DNA of 64,000 bases from Phylloscopus collybita. Taxonomy: Eukaryota; Chordata; Aves; Passeriformes; Phylloscopidae. Below the pieces are notes generated by a model that did no database searches, was not told where the DNA came from, and saw nothing but the letters and a program-made list of their open reading frames with translations. Shown here one piece after another: positions 1 through 10,100 of this stretch (within the stretch, counting starts at the first letter, position 1; each line of letters starts with the position of its first letter). The translations under genes were made by a program, and so were the position numbers. The DNA lies in assembly GCA_027886175.1 (NCBI GenBank), contig JAJNNQ010000026.1, positions 21,110,001 through 21,174,000 of the forward strand, in the 5' to 3' direction.

Positions 1-1312
1 GGGCAAGACGCTAAGCCTGGTGCTGCAACTACATTATATCAGCCAAGAAGGGAGCCCCATTAGTGCAGACAACTTCTTGCAAGTTCTGTTCCCCAAAAAA
101 GAAAAGACCTCTGTGAAAAAATCTTGAAGGCAAGCACCTCTATGATCAGGAGGTTTTCACTTTATTTTTACCAATCATTTACTGGCTATTTCATTTCTTG
201 TGCTCAAAGTCAGTCTCCTATATGAGGTTGGTAGCACTGTCTGGGCAAATATTAAGGAGCAGAGAAAAGTTGAGAAAAGCAGAGAAAACTTTCCAACTGA
301 ATACTACCACAAAACCCCTTCTTTTTTTTTCATTTTATTTTCAAACAAAAAAAACCAGGGAGAAAAGCAGTGATATTACTACTGCTGCTACACAATTCCC
401 ATTTACCCTTGCAGACTAATAGGTCCTCACAAACAAACAGGCATACATCATCTACATATCAGGCATCTAAACACTTCATGTAGCCACCCAACTGTAGGTT
501 TTACTACATGCAATGTGTTTAACTATTTTTGAGTATGTTCTGCTCAGAAATTGTTATGAAGTTCTGAAGGAGAGTCATTGCACCACATCTTGTGGTCTGC
601 AATGCAACGGCAGATCTTACATGTAATCACACATCTCCAGAAACACTTAGTTTTCCAACTATCTAGAGAATGAAGATTACACAATACTTGGAACCTGAGC
701 CTGCCAAAATAAGTTGTTATAAAACTAGCTGCGCTGCCTGACACATCACCTTGAAAGAAAGTAAATAACATTCTCCTCAGAATAAACCATAGACTCAAAC
801 AGTCCTACCAGGGGATCTGATCCATGCCAAACTAATGCTGTGTAAGAGTTAAGAAATGGTTACACTTTTCTGTTTTTGGACAGAGGCGGACTTCCAGATC
901 TTCCCAATCACTCCTTTAACATTGGTAGGGCATTCTAAGTTCATTTAAACAACTCATGGGGCAAAGATTCACCACTCCACCTACCAGCTACTTCCTAACT
1001 CTCTCAGTGTTTTCCGTGTGAACAAAAAGGTATTCAGTGGCAGACAACATGTCCTCTTCCTCATGTGCATTGCACAAATACCAAGCAGAAACCCGATCAC
1101 TTCACATATAATTATAAAATATGAAGATATTGGTTATGCTTTTTTAAAAAAACAGAGCACTGTCTACAGCCTATACTGTAATACACCAACACCCCAGGGC
1201 ACGATAAGTTCTTCATTAATGCTTGCAATAAAAAGAACACTGCAGAACAATTACATGCCGTAGCCATGGATTTCCACAATCAGAGCTCTACCAGCTGCCA
1301 GTGCGTACTTAC
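1..1312 (-). other. Intron 1 (partial) of a divergent minus-strand gene
   Basis: The stretch lies downstream, on the minus strand, of a strong splice donor whose GT falls at 1312/1311, so it is probably the start of a first intron. It is AT-rich, with short ORFs on both strands that lack recognisable domains. I see no exon, RNA gene or clear repeat in it. Assignment as intron depends on the first-exon call next to it. Confidence 0.4.
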
Positions 1313-2050
1313 AAGGTGTTGAGACCTCAGGGGAGGGTGATGTTTGCGGCAAACTAGAGGAAATATTTCCAGTGGAGTTTTCAGGTGATGTCAACAACAG
1401 GAAGGATGACTTTGAGCCAGATTTCCATTTCTCATCAGACGCGGCCTTAAAAGTTGGAACAAGAGCGTTAGGACTCCTCATTTTCACCCCAAACCTGCAA
1501 CTGAACCCCTACGCCGACACAGGCTCCTGTACCTACCCGGTATCCCGGAGGGTCGGCGCCTGCCCGCCGGGAGGGTCCCCTCCCCGGGCTGGAATAAGGG
1601 AACACTTTCACTACTCCGGTCCGGGACAGTGGCTTCGCCGCGGTCGCCCCCAGCTGCAGCCCCGCCACAGCCCCGCCACCTCCGCCATCACCTGTGCGGC
1701 CCCGCCAGGAGCGCCCCGGCCCCGCCCGGCCCCCTCCGCCCCTCGGCGCTGTCCCGCCCCACCGCAGCCACACGCAACCGCGGCGGGGGGCGCGGGCCGG
1801 CGCCGCTCTCACCTGCGCTGCCCCGCGGCTCCGCTCCCGCCGGGCCGGGCCGGGCTCGGCACTGCCCCTCCACAGGGGCTGCCCCGGGGGAGGCGCCGCC
1901 GCCGCCGCCGCCGCCGCCGTGCCCGCTGCGAGGGCGACACCGAGCGGCCGCGGCCGGCGGGCAGCGCACACCGGCCCGGGCCGCCTCCCGCCAGGAACAC
2001 GGGGCTCTGGCCGGAGCAAGGCTCCACGCGGGCTGGACGCTCTCCTGGAC
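1313..2050 (-). other. Candidate first exon of a divergent gene (probably ANKRD6 5' exon)
   Basis: On the minus strand the sequence leaves a CpG island and reaches CTT|GTAAGTAC, a near-consensus donor, with the last exon base at 1313. A second, weaker donor (GTAGGT) places an alternative exon end at 1537. A minus-strand reading frame starting with ATG at 1487 is open through the donor, giving about 58 residues rich in Ser, Thr and Pro with no domain I recognise; it may simply be 5' UTR. In other vertebrates ANKRD6 lies head to head with RRAGD, and orientation and position fit that here. The identity is inference from gene order, because known ANKRD6 ankyrin-repeat coding exons are not in the window. 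The transcription start is not determined. Confidence 0.4.
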
Positions 2051-2080
2051 CGAAGTTCCTTTGCAGCCTAGTTATGGAAG
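1500..2080. promoter_or_regulatory. CpG island 1, promoter of the divergent minus-strand gene
   Basis: The interval is very GC-rich and dense in CpG, in sharp contrast to the AT-rich flanks. It contains SP1-like GGGCGG/CCGCCC boxes and a (GCC)8 run. Long overlapping ORFs in several frames are a by-product of high GC. Its right edge is followed within about 40 bp by an antisense CR1 fragment. I see no TATA box, which fits a dispersed CpG-island promoter. Confidence 0.65.
1895..1918 (+). repeat. (GCC)8 trinucleotide repeat in CpG island 1
   Basis: Eight uninterrupted GCC units are visible. On the minus strand this reads as GGC/CGG, inside the presumed 5' UTR or promoter of the divergent gene. 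Such tracts are common in CpG-island 5' UTRs and can vary in length. Confidence 0.85.
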
Positions 2081-2118
2081 CTAGTAATAATTTGCGTGGG
2101 AGCAGAAGCGCTACAAAA

Positions 2119-2700
2119 CCACAGAATCAGCGTGGGTCAGGTTGGAAGGCATCACAGTGGGTCACCTGGTCCAACCTCCCTGGTTAACCAGGGTCGTCCT
2201 AGAGCACCTGGAACAGGAACTGCGTCCAGACAGCTCTTAAGTATTTCCAGTGAGGGAACTTCTACAATGTCTCTGGGAAATCTGTTCCAGTGCATGGTCA
2301 TTCACACAGTAGATAAGTTCTTCCTTGTGTTCAGGTGGAACTTCCCACACATCAGTTTCTGCCTGTTGCCTCATATCCCAGTGGTTGAGACCACTGAGAA
2401 GAGCCTGTCGATCTTCTTGTTAACCTCTGTTTAGATATTTAAACACAGTAATGAGGTTTTCCCTTAGTCATATCTTCAGCAACCAGGCTCAGCTCCCTCA
2501 GCCTTTCCTCATTAAAGAGATGCTTTAGTCTCCCAATCACTCTTGTTGCCCTCCACTGGACCCACAGCAGCTACACGTCCCTACATGTACCAAGAAGCCC
2601 AGAATTAGACACAATAAAACTTCCCCAATTTCAGGGAGGCCAGATGCCCTTCCCTCCAGCAGGGAGCCTGTCAATGGGCTTTGAAGTCTGAGCCGAAGGT
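2119..2700 (-). mobile_element. CR1 LINE 3' fragment, antisense
   Basis: Read on the minus strand this matches the 3' part of avian CR1: on the + strand it begins with the end-proximal block (cacagaatcag..ggttggaagg), followed by loss-of-match stretches. Further in are the characteristic blocks ctcagcctttcctcat and ttgccctccactggaccca. It is diverged and 5'-truncated. Short ORFs inside it are remnants. It lies immediately outside CpG island 1. Confidence 0.8.
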
Positions 2701-5629
2701 CAGATACCTTGAAAGCCAACTGTGCCTGCTTAATGCCTCACCCACCCCTCCAGCTATCACAATATCACTGGGACCTTCTGCTCACCCAAGTCATGTGTTT
2801 GTGTGGGCAATTATGGGTGAACGCCAGTAATTCACAAACTGGTACAGAGGCAAGTTGGACAGAACCATCTGTAGACACCAGTAGAGGAGAAAGGAGTTTG
2901 TATGAGTAGGCTGAGTAAAATGATAAAAGTGGGATTGGGAGAAGAAGAAAACAGAAAACAAGCAGCTGTTCCTCATACAGTGCTCAATTCCCACAGGCAC
3001 ATCACTTTCAAAGGCTGTTCCTCTGGCTTAAAGGTATTAAATGCCCTAAATGAACTGATGCCCTAAACAAACTAAACATTGAAGTATTGCAAGCACTTCC
3101 TAGTTATGTCATGAATATATTCTTTTGAATGCTTTTTCAGATTGTTCTACTTACACCTTTTTCACAATTACTATGCAATTACTATGTTAGTCATTGTTCT
3201 GTGGCAGTAGTCATACCAGAGGTTCACATCAAAACCCTTGGTGTTCCTCAGGAAAGACTGATTGACTGACTGACTGACTGACTGACTGACTGGATTTACT
3301 GTTCAGATGCCTCCCTGCTCTCAGCAAGGCTTTGTCAAAACTACAGCATTAACCTGAAGTCTGGTGACATTACTCAAGTTAAAGTGTAGTTGCTAAAACA
3401 CATAAAAAGACACTGTGATTCTTCACACGACAGAAGTGAAGAATCTTTTGTTCGCTCATTTCCTTATTCAGGATAGGCTTCATGTGAATTTTATTTAATT
3501 TGATACTGTGCAAGATTTTAATGTAAGAATAGAAGTATTTGTGTGAGTAACAGTTAATCTGTATGTTAAATAAGTTCCATATATGTAAAAGTTTGCAGAA
3601 CTATTTTGGTTATGTTTGATCATTACGATTGAGAAACAAGTTGTTAGCACATTATAGAAAAAGCCTTTCATGGCACAGATGTGTATTTCACGGAAATTTT
3701 CACTCTTTAATGGAAACGGGATGAGACCCTATCGTGCTCCTGCAAACCTAGTTGCAGACAGGCTCCTTGATTGTCAGAGGGACACCCTGTGCTTAAGTAA
3801 CATTAACCTTTTCTAATGGAGACAGTCGATTTTGTATTCTTCTGGATTTCTTTTCTAGTGAGGAGAGAAATGAATGACACAGAAAGGATGTAATGTCTAT
3901 GAACTGCAGCTCTCCATGGACAAAGTCGAGTCACATCTATCACTGCACATGTCATATATGCAAAGACTAGCCTCTTATTTACCTGCCTTTACTACAAGTC
4001 CCGTGACTGAAGGCTGGGTGCTGTTTCATTACATGCACCCAGCTTAAAAGTCAAGTGACCTGACAAAAGAAGAAGAAGAAAAAAGCCTGGTGCAGAGGGG
4101 ACTGAAAACAACCTGGTGGCAAAGGAACAGAGGAGGAACAAGTCCTGAGGCTTATGTAGAGTCCATGACAGATTATAGTGCCAAGGACTGGCAGAAATGC
4201 TTCAGCCCTACTCTAAAAACATATCTGGCAATGGGCCTGGAGTCTGTGTGTCTTTGAACCTGAAGCTGTGGACAGGAAGGAGTTCACTGATGTCAGTTGT
4301 GGGAAGGCTGTGGGAAGAGCTGCATTGCAACCAGTCCTCTTTTTTGAGTTTCTACACCCTGATTTAGCATTTTAATATATGCAAATTATTCTCTCTCAAT
4401 GATGATGTTTCATAGCTCTTTGTATAGAAGAAACCTAATAAAGACATTTCTGGGCAAGACCCACTTTCCAAAGCTGGCCTTGAAACCTAACAGTCCTTTG
4501 TGTACATAAGTGATCAGCTGGTGTGTGAGACAGATGGTCCTTCATTACACGCCAGGAAACTCTTCCTCTTTCCATCAGTTTTCAGCAGGTTAATGCCTGT
4601 CAGGGCTGTCCCAAGACACAATGCTGAAAACATGACCGGTAAAAAAATCCTGCTCCAAACCAAAGTCCTAATTCCTTTGACAGGATTTAACTTCGAAAGG
4701 TTTCCCATAATCTTTTAGTTAATCTGTTCAAGCAAAACTTCCAAGCAAGTTGATAAATTGATAATAAAGGCACGCCTTTCAATGAATTTGTATACTAATA
4801 GGCAAGGGGGATATCTCCCACTTCTGAACAGATCTGTACCTACATTATCTCTAGTGGGTTAATGCAACCTGGAAGGTCTGGTGATAAGAAGATTGTCATG
4901 CAGCACAGAGGTGGGAAAAATAATTAGCTGCAGGAAAAAAGTGGAGACTCCAAACAGAAGTGTAATTAATATACTGAATGCAAGGAGGGAGAGCGGGACA
5001 GGAAGAAGTTGTCAAAGAGAGAAACAGGAAAATTTGGTGTTGGAGAATCAGGAATTCAGCTGTCAGTCACCACAGTGGGCAGCATGGGATGACAGCCAGG
5101 AGCTGGTACAAGATAAGAAGAACAGCACTGGAAACTCCTGAGAAGGGGCCTGGGTGAGAGGCAGAAGATCTGCCTTTACGGAGCAGGCCTGGAAGAAGCA
5201 ATAGCAGGAAGATGAGTGCACCTTGGTTTGTCAGGAGCATCAAAATCTCAGCTTCTTCAGAGATTTCATTACTATGTCTCTCTATAGTGTTCCTTATTAA
5301 TCAAGTTGTTTTTTCTAAAATAATGGTCTCTAACCCATGCTGCAAGTACATTACCTCCCACCATCAGCGCCTGGCTTAACATTTTGGGCTTGCCCATGTG
5401 ATGAGAGTCGGCATGGAAGGAGCACGGGGCACGCAGCAGGCAGCGCTGATGGCACATTTGAGGCTGGAGCAGGCTTGGCAGATGGGTGAGCTGAGCAGCA
5501 CCAGGCACATACTGGTCCTGCCCATATTCCTGAGTCTCCCACATACTGGAAGTGTGTACAGATGATGCAGGAGAGTCCCAAGTCTGTCTTTGGGGTTTGT
5601 GCAGGGTGAGGTTGCCGGACACGACCAAG
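2701..5629. other. Intergenic DNA between the divergent gene and RRAGD
   Basis: AT-rich sequence without a supported gene. It holds a GACT microsatellite and scattered short ORFs with no homology I recognise. The interval 4500-4718 is open on both strands, but neither product looks like a known protein. Confidence 0.6.
3256..3292. repeat. (GACT)n tetranucleotide microsatellite
   Basis: Nearly perfect GACT repeats are visible, with one GATT variant unit near the left end. It is flanked by unique sequence on both sides. Confidence 0.9.
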
Positions 5630-5980
5630 AGGAGGCTCAGGGGAGAATTTACCACTCTCTTCAACCTGTCTGAAAGGAGGTTGAACCAGATAGGGGTCAG
5701 ACTCCTCCCAGGCAACCAGTGACAGGAGGAGAGGACGTAGTCTTAAGCTGCCTCAGGGGAGATTTAGGTTCTCCATTAGGCAGAAATTCTTCACTGAGAG
5801 GGTGATTAGATTCAGAATGAGCTGCCCAGGGAGCTGGTAGAGTCACCGTCCCTGGAGGTATTTAAGGAAAGACTAGCCGTGGCACTTAGTGCCAGGGTGT
5901 AGTTGACATGGTGGTGTTCAGTCACGGGTACTTGATGATAACAGAGGTCTTTTCCAACCTATTTGATTCTATGACTGTAA
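5630..5980 (+). mobile_element. CR1 LINE 3' fragment, sense, abutting the RRAGD island
   Basis: The + strand shows ordered CR1 3' blocks: caacctgtctgaaaggaggt, attcttcactgagagggtga, gctgcccagggagctggt, ccctggaggtatttaaggaa, aggtcttttccaacc, and the ending gattctatgact. The 3' end falls at about 5975, roughly 40 bp before the CpG-rich RRAGD promoter begins. It is a 5'-truncated copy of a few hundred bases. Confidence 0.88.
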
Positions 5981-6014
5981 AGATTCTGAGCAGGAATGTT
6001 TGTAATAGAAACGC

Positions 6015-7100
6015 CAGGTGCCATCGGTGCCGCTGCCGGGCACACCTGGCCACTCCGCTCGCCCACCGCGGCGCCCCGCACGCCAGGGGCAGCGCTCGCG
6101 TGTGCACCGCTCCCACGGCTGTCTCTCGGGACAGCAGGGTCGGGGCGAGCGGCGGCGACGCCGGCAGGCCCCGGATCCGCCGGTGAGCCCACAGCGCCCG
6201 GCTATGCCCGCCGGCGCTGGGGTGCCAGCGGCGCGGCCGGGCTTAGGAGCCGGCCCGGGCGAGCGCGGAGGCCCTGGCGGCCCGTGACCGGGCACGTCAG
6301 GTGACGCGGGTCACGCCGCCTCCCCGCCCGCCCCGCCGGCAGCTGCGCCGCGCTCCGCCAGCGCCGTGCGGGGGGAAGGAGGGGAGCGGCGGCGGGCGCG
6401 GCGCCAGCGCGGGACCTGCGCCCCCCGCGCCCCGAGCCCGCCGGAGGCAGAGGGGCCGCGGAGCCCCGCGAGGAGCGCGGCCGGCATGAGCCAGGTGCCG
6501 AGGAAGCTGCCGGAGGAGGAAGAGGGGGACGAGGAGGAGGAAGAGGAGGAGGAGATCGTGGGCTTGGCGGGCTACGCCGACGGGGCCGAGTCCTTCTCGG
6601 ACGGCGACGCGGAGAGCGGCGGCGATGAGGCGTGTGAGTGCCGCTCGCGGCGGCCGCAGCGGCACCGGGGGCGGCGGGGAGCGGCGTGGCGGCGGCCGCG
6701 GGGGCGGAGGCTGGGGCTGCTCCCGGAGAGCCCAGGGACAGCACCGGGCTGAGAGGGGGCTGCGGGGTAGCGGCGGGCAGCGAGTGCGGGTGTGGAGTGA
6801 GGCGGGGCCGGGGTAGGGGTGAGGCCGGGACGGTGGCGGGGGACGCAGGGCCGCCGCCAGGAGGTGAGGTTTGGCGGCCCGCGGATGTGGGTCAGGGAGG
6901 AGGCGAGGCTCCCCGCGGGGTTTGGGGCACGAGGGGAGCCAGGGACAGCGGTGCGGGGAAGACGAGGCGTGCAGAGGGAGGGCAGGCCCAACTGGGGACG
7001 GGGATGGGCGCTGAGAGGCCGGGCGGAGCGGGGATGCTGCGGAGGTGGCCATGGGAAGGGCCGGGACGGGGACAAGGTGCTGGGTGGGTCAGAGGGTGCA
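6015..7100. promoter_or_regulatory. RRAGD: CpG island 2, RRAGD promoter and exon 1
   Basis: A sharply bounded GC- and CpG-rich block covers the 5' flank, the first coding exon and the start of intron 1 of RRAGD. Several SP1-type GC boxes are present. At 6284-6314 there is a cluster of GTGAC/GTCAC half-sites around CACGTCAGGTGAC. No TATA box is seen immediately upstream of exon 1. RRAGD is an established TFEB/TFE3 target in mammals, so E-box-like sites here are of interest, but none is a perfect CACGTG. Confidence 0.8.
6486..6633 (+). CDS. RRAGD: RRAGD coding exon 1
   Basis: Encodes residues 1-49 plus the first base of codon 50, ending at the donor T|GTGAGT. It carries the initiator MSQV and a GAG/GAA run that encodes an acidic stretch, the least conserved part of the protein. 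The 5' UTR boundary is not determinable from sequence alone. Confidence 0.96.
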
Positions 7101-10100
7101 GGGAGCTCTGAGGAAGGAGCAGGGCAAAGGCTGACAGGTAGCAGGAAGCTTTGGGAAAGAGGGAGGAGGCAAAGGGAATGCAGGCAAAGTGTGTGTGTGT
7201 GTAATTTCTCATCAGTATTCTTCATGTCTGGGGTGAGAGTTATTAGTTATTAGAGGCCACGGCTTGATGATGTGACCCGAGTGTGCCAAGGAGGTGGGGG
7301 GTTGGGTGTCACGCTATAAAAGGCAGCGGCCACACGCAGCTCTGTGTCCGGGGCTGCTCTGCAGCTGCGAGTGTCAGTCCCACAGTGGCAGGCTCTGCTA
7401 AATGTCCGTCTGTCTGTGCTTGTGAGGAGCCACTTTACTCCCTGCATGTCCGTGTCAGTATGGATGGCGATGCTGAGGAGGACGGGCTTACCAGGAAAAG
7501 CAGTCTCATTCAGTAGAAAAAGGAAATGCCAGCTCAGAGCCTGTTGCGTTCATTCAGAGCCTGAATTCATTCTTCTGAGACATATTTCACAGAGGAGCTT
7601 GGAGAACTCTCAGTATTGCAGGATAAAAAAAGAAGTGCTTTTTTATAAGAGCATAATAAAAGGCCACATGTTTTAAGTCTACTTCGATATTAGCGTGTGG
7701 AGCCCTTCTTCTTAAAGGCCCAATCCTCCAGGTTGCCATGGGAGGTGCTGCATTGACTAATGCAATTTTGGGGAGTGGAGGAAGAAGATCAGGGCTTTGA
7801 GTCTAAGCCTTTGTGGTTAAAAGTGATAGGAATGTTAGACTGTAAGAACTGTAACTGAGACTAAATAAAGTCTTACTTGAACCTGCTAAAGAATTGCCTT
7901 CATTTTGATGCAAAGAGAATAAATTTTAATGTGTTTCTTTAGTGCTACACTTAGTGTTTTCTGTAGAGAAATAACCCATATACCGTCTTCAGACAAATTC
8001 ATTTGGATATTTTTGAATAGGAACTTGTTAGACTGCTAAAAATTGCAATTGCTTCTTTATAGTAACACCAGAATATTGTACTTTACAGAAAAGAACCTTT
8101 ACATCCTGAATAGCAGGAGAAGACAGTCCGTGCAGGGACTATTTTACACAGGATTAAAACAAAATCCATTTTAACTGTCCAGATTCCCTGGTTTTCTGTT
8201 TTATTTTGAATTCTGTGGAGAAAGAGGCATACAACATCTGAAATGGAGGGGGTTGGGATTCAGATCTGTGTTTTGTGTAACACTGGGCTGCAGGGCAAGG
8301 GGCTTTCCCCTTTTTTTGTCCTCTCTTCCTGGCTCTGTACAGCAAGCAATCCAAAATTCAGTGTCACAGCCTTTTCTACAAAGAAAGAATGAAAGGGCAG
8401 TATAAGAAGAACGGCTTCAATGCATGACTGTTAACAGTGAAGAGAGAAGCCAGGCTTAAAAGTAAAAGCATAATTTCTTTTTGTAAGCATGCAGAAGGTT
8501 TCAAAACTTCATTTTTCATTGGTCATCCCTCACCCTATACTGGGTTTGTGTCTCCAGCTTCAGTGCTGAAACCATGGGTCTTGTCCTTAGTTTACACATA
8601 GGGTCATATTCAGAGACCTTAAAACACTTAAATTTACATAAAGCCTAGTCATATTTTTTATGGATGCAATTAAAAAGTGTTTAGAAGCAGGAAAGCCCTC
8701 TGCAGAAGTGTCCAAGGAAGTGGCTTTAAGACATACCACTGCAGAGTGCTGCACTTGTGGCAGCGTGGAACCAGGTTTTCTGGTTCTGAGTCTTTTCTGT
8801 AGCCACAAAAATTTCCTTCCACCAGACGTTTCTGCAATATCTATGAACCCACTGTAGCTGAACAGCCTTCTTCATTGCATACAAGCTTTTTCTGTTAACT
8901 CTTTAGTCTCAGGCCATCTGTTAGCGTTGAAGATGTTCATTCTATGTGTTTTGTGAGGCCGTGGTCTTGACAGCAGTCCAAAGTGCTGCAAATACCACAG
9001 TCGCAGCAGTACTGGAAATGCTACAAAATTATTTGCTTTGAAGGCAAGAGTAGAAAGTTTGAGACTGCTACCTTTTCCTTTACACAGAAATGGTTAAAAC
9101 TTAATATAACTGCATTAGTGGGGAAAAAAGAAAAGTCATTATTAGCTGTATTAGTTCAAAACTAGACTCAGAGGCTTGTTACCTTGTGGATGGTAACATG
9201 AGCAAAATAATTCCTTTTGGCTTTATGTTACTTGAATAGATGAGCTGTGATGTTTTATTTGGACATTTGAAAGCTGGTGGGATGTACAGAACATGGCATC
9301 CCCATGCCATATGCCTGCAAAGCACGGATAGTCACCTGCTTTGATAATTAAGTGCAATTGATCTGGAATTCAGGATGGGCTTCAAAAACTGTTTTAGCAA
9401 TCTATCTATATATCTAATAGCATAAAGGAGATACTAAAGTATTCATTGTGTACTGGTGAGACAGGTTGGGACTGCTACGTGCAGTTCTCAACTCCTCAGA
9501 GCTGTGCTCTTCTGCATGTTGCAATGCATGCAAAACACACTCCATAAGCAAGGACATAACTGCAGTTAACAGAAGTTTTGTAAGGAATTGAGTGCTTCTC
9601 TGGGGGAAAGTGCTTTTAGGTTTGTTGAGTTAAAATTGTGAATACTTTAAAGGAATGGCCTCTAACCAGCATGGCTTCTGTTCTTAATGGCTGCTTCGAA
9701 AAGTTGAAATATGAAGGGCAGTTGATGTGCATTAGAGATTGGCATTTTACAGCATTTACTCTTTGCTAAAGTGAATGAGGCAGGAATGTGTTGCATCTCA
9801 CAATAGGGAAAATTATCTTTCCCGTTATAGAACAGAGAAGAGTTTAGTGTTTCTCTTGGGCATATTATGATCTCACTCAGTAACCTAGTCTGGGAAGTTG
9901 CAGTGATACATCTACTGGCATTTCTGTGGCAAATTAAAAAAGGAGTTGTCATGTACTCCTGCAAAGGAATGTGGGCAGGCAGTACATCGTCCAATTCCTT
10001 TACATATAAGGTAATCTCTTAACTCTCTCTGAGAGGGAAGTGCTGTAGAAGCCTTGCTATCTCATCAGGTTTGGATGATACTCTTATATTTCCCTGTCTT

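Noticed and set aside
1372..2187. Long overlapping ORFs on both strands in CpG island 1 (up to 271 codons)
   Set aside because: Very high GC content suppresses stop codons; products are Ala/Pro/Arg/Gly-rich low-complexity sequence, open in several frames at once, with no domain.
4500..4718. Region open on both strands (72 and 64 codons)
   Set aside because: No domain, no splice context, no codon bias on either strand; expected by chance in this amount of DNA.
6297..7225. Minus-strand ORFs of 217 and 251 codons over the RRAGD promoter and exon 1
   Set aside because: They are GC-driven shadows, Pro/Arg/Ser-rich, opposite the real RRAGD exon 1.
7459..7516. Short acidic ORF (MDGDAEEDG...) after the intronic TATA box as an alternative RagD start
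   Set aside because: It ends in a stop after 18 codons and no donor with the phase 1 exit required for RRAGD exon 2 is present.
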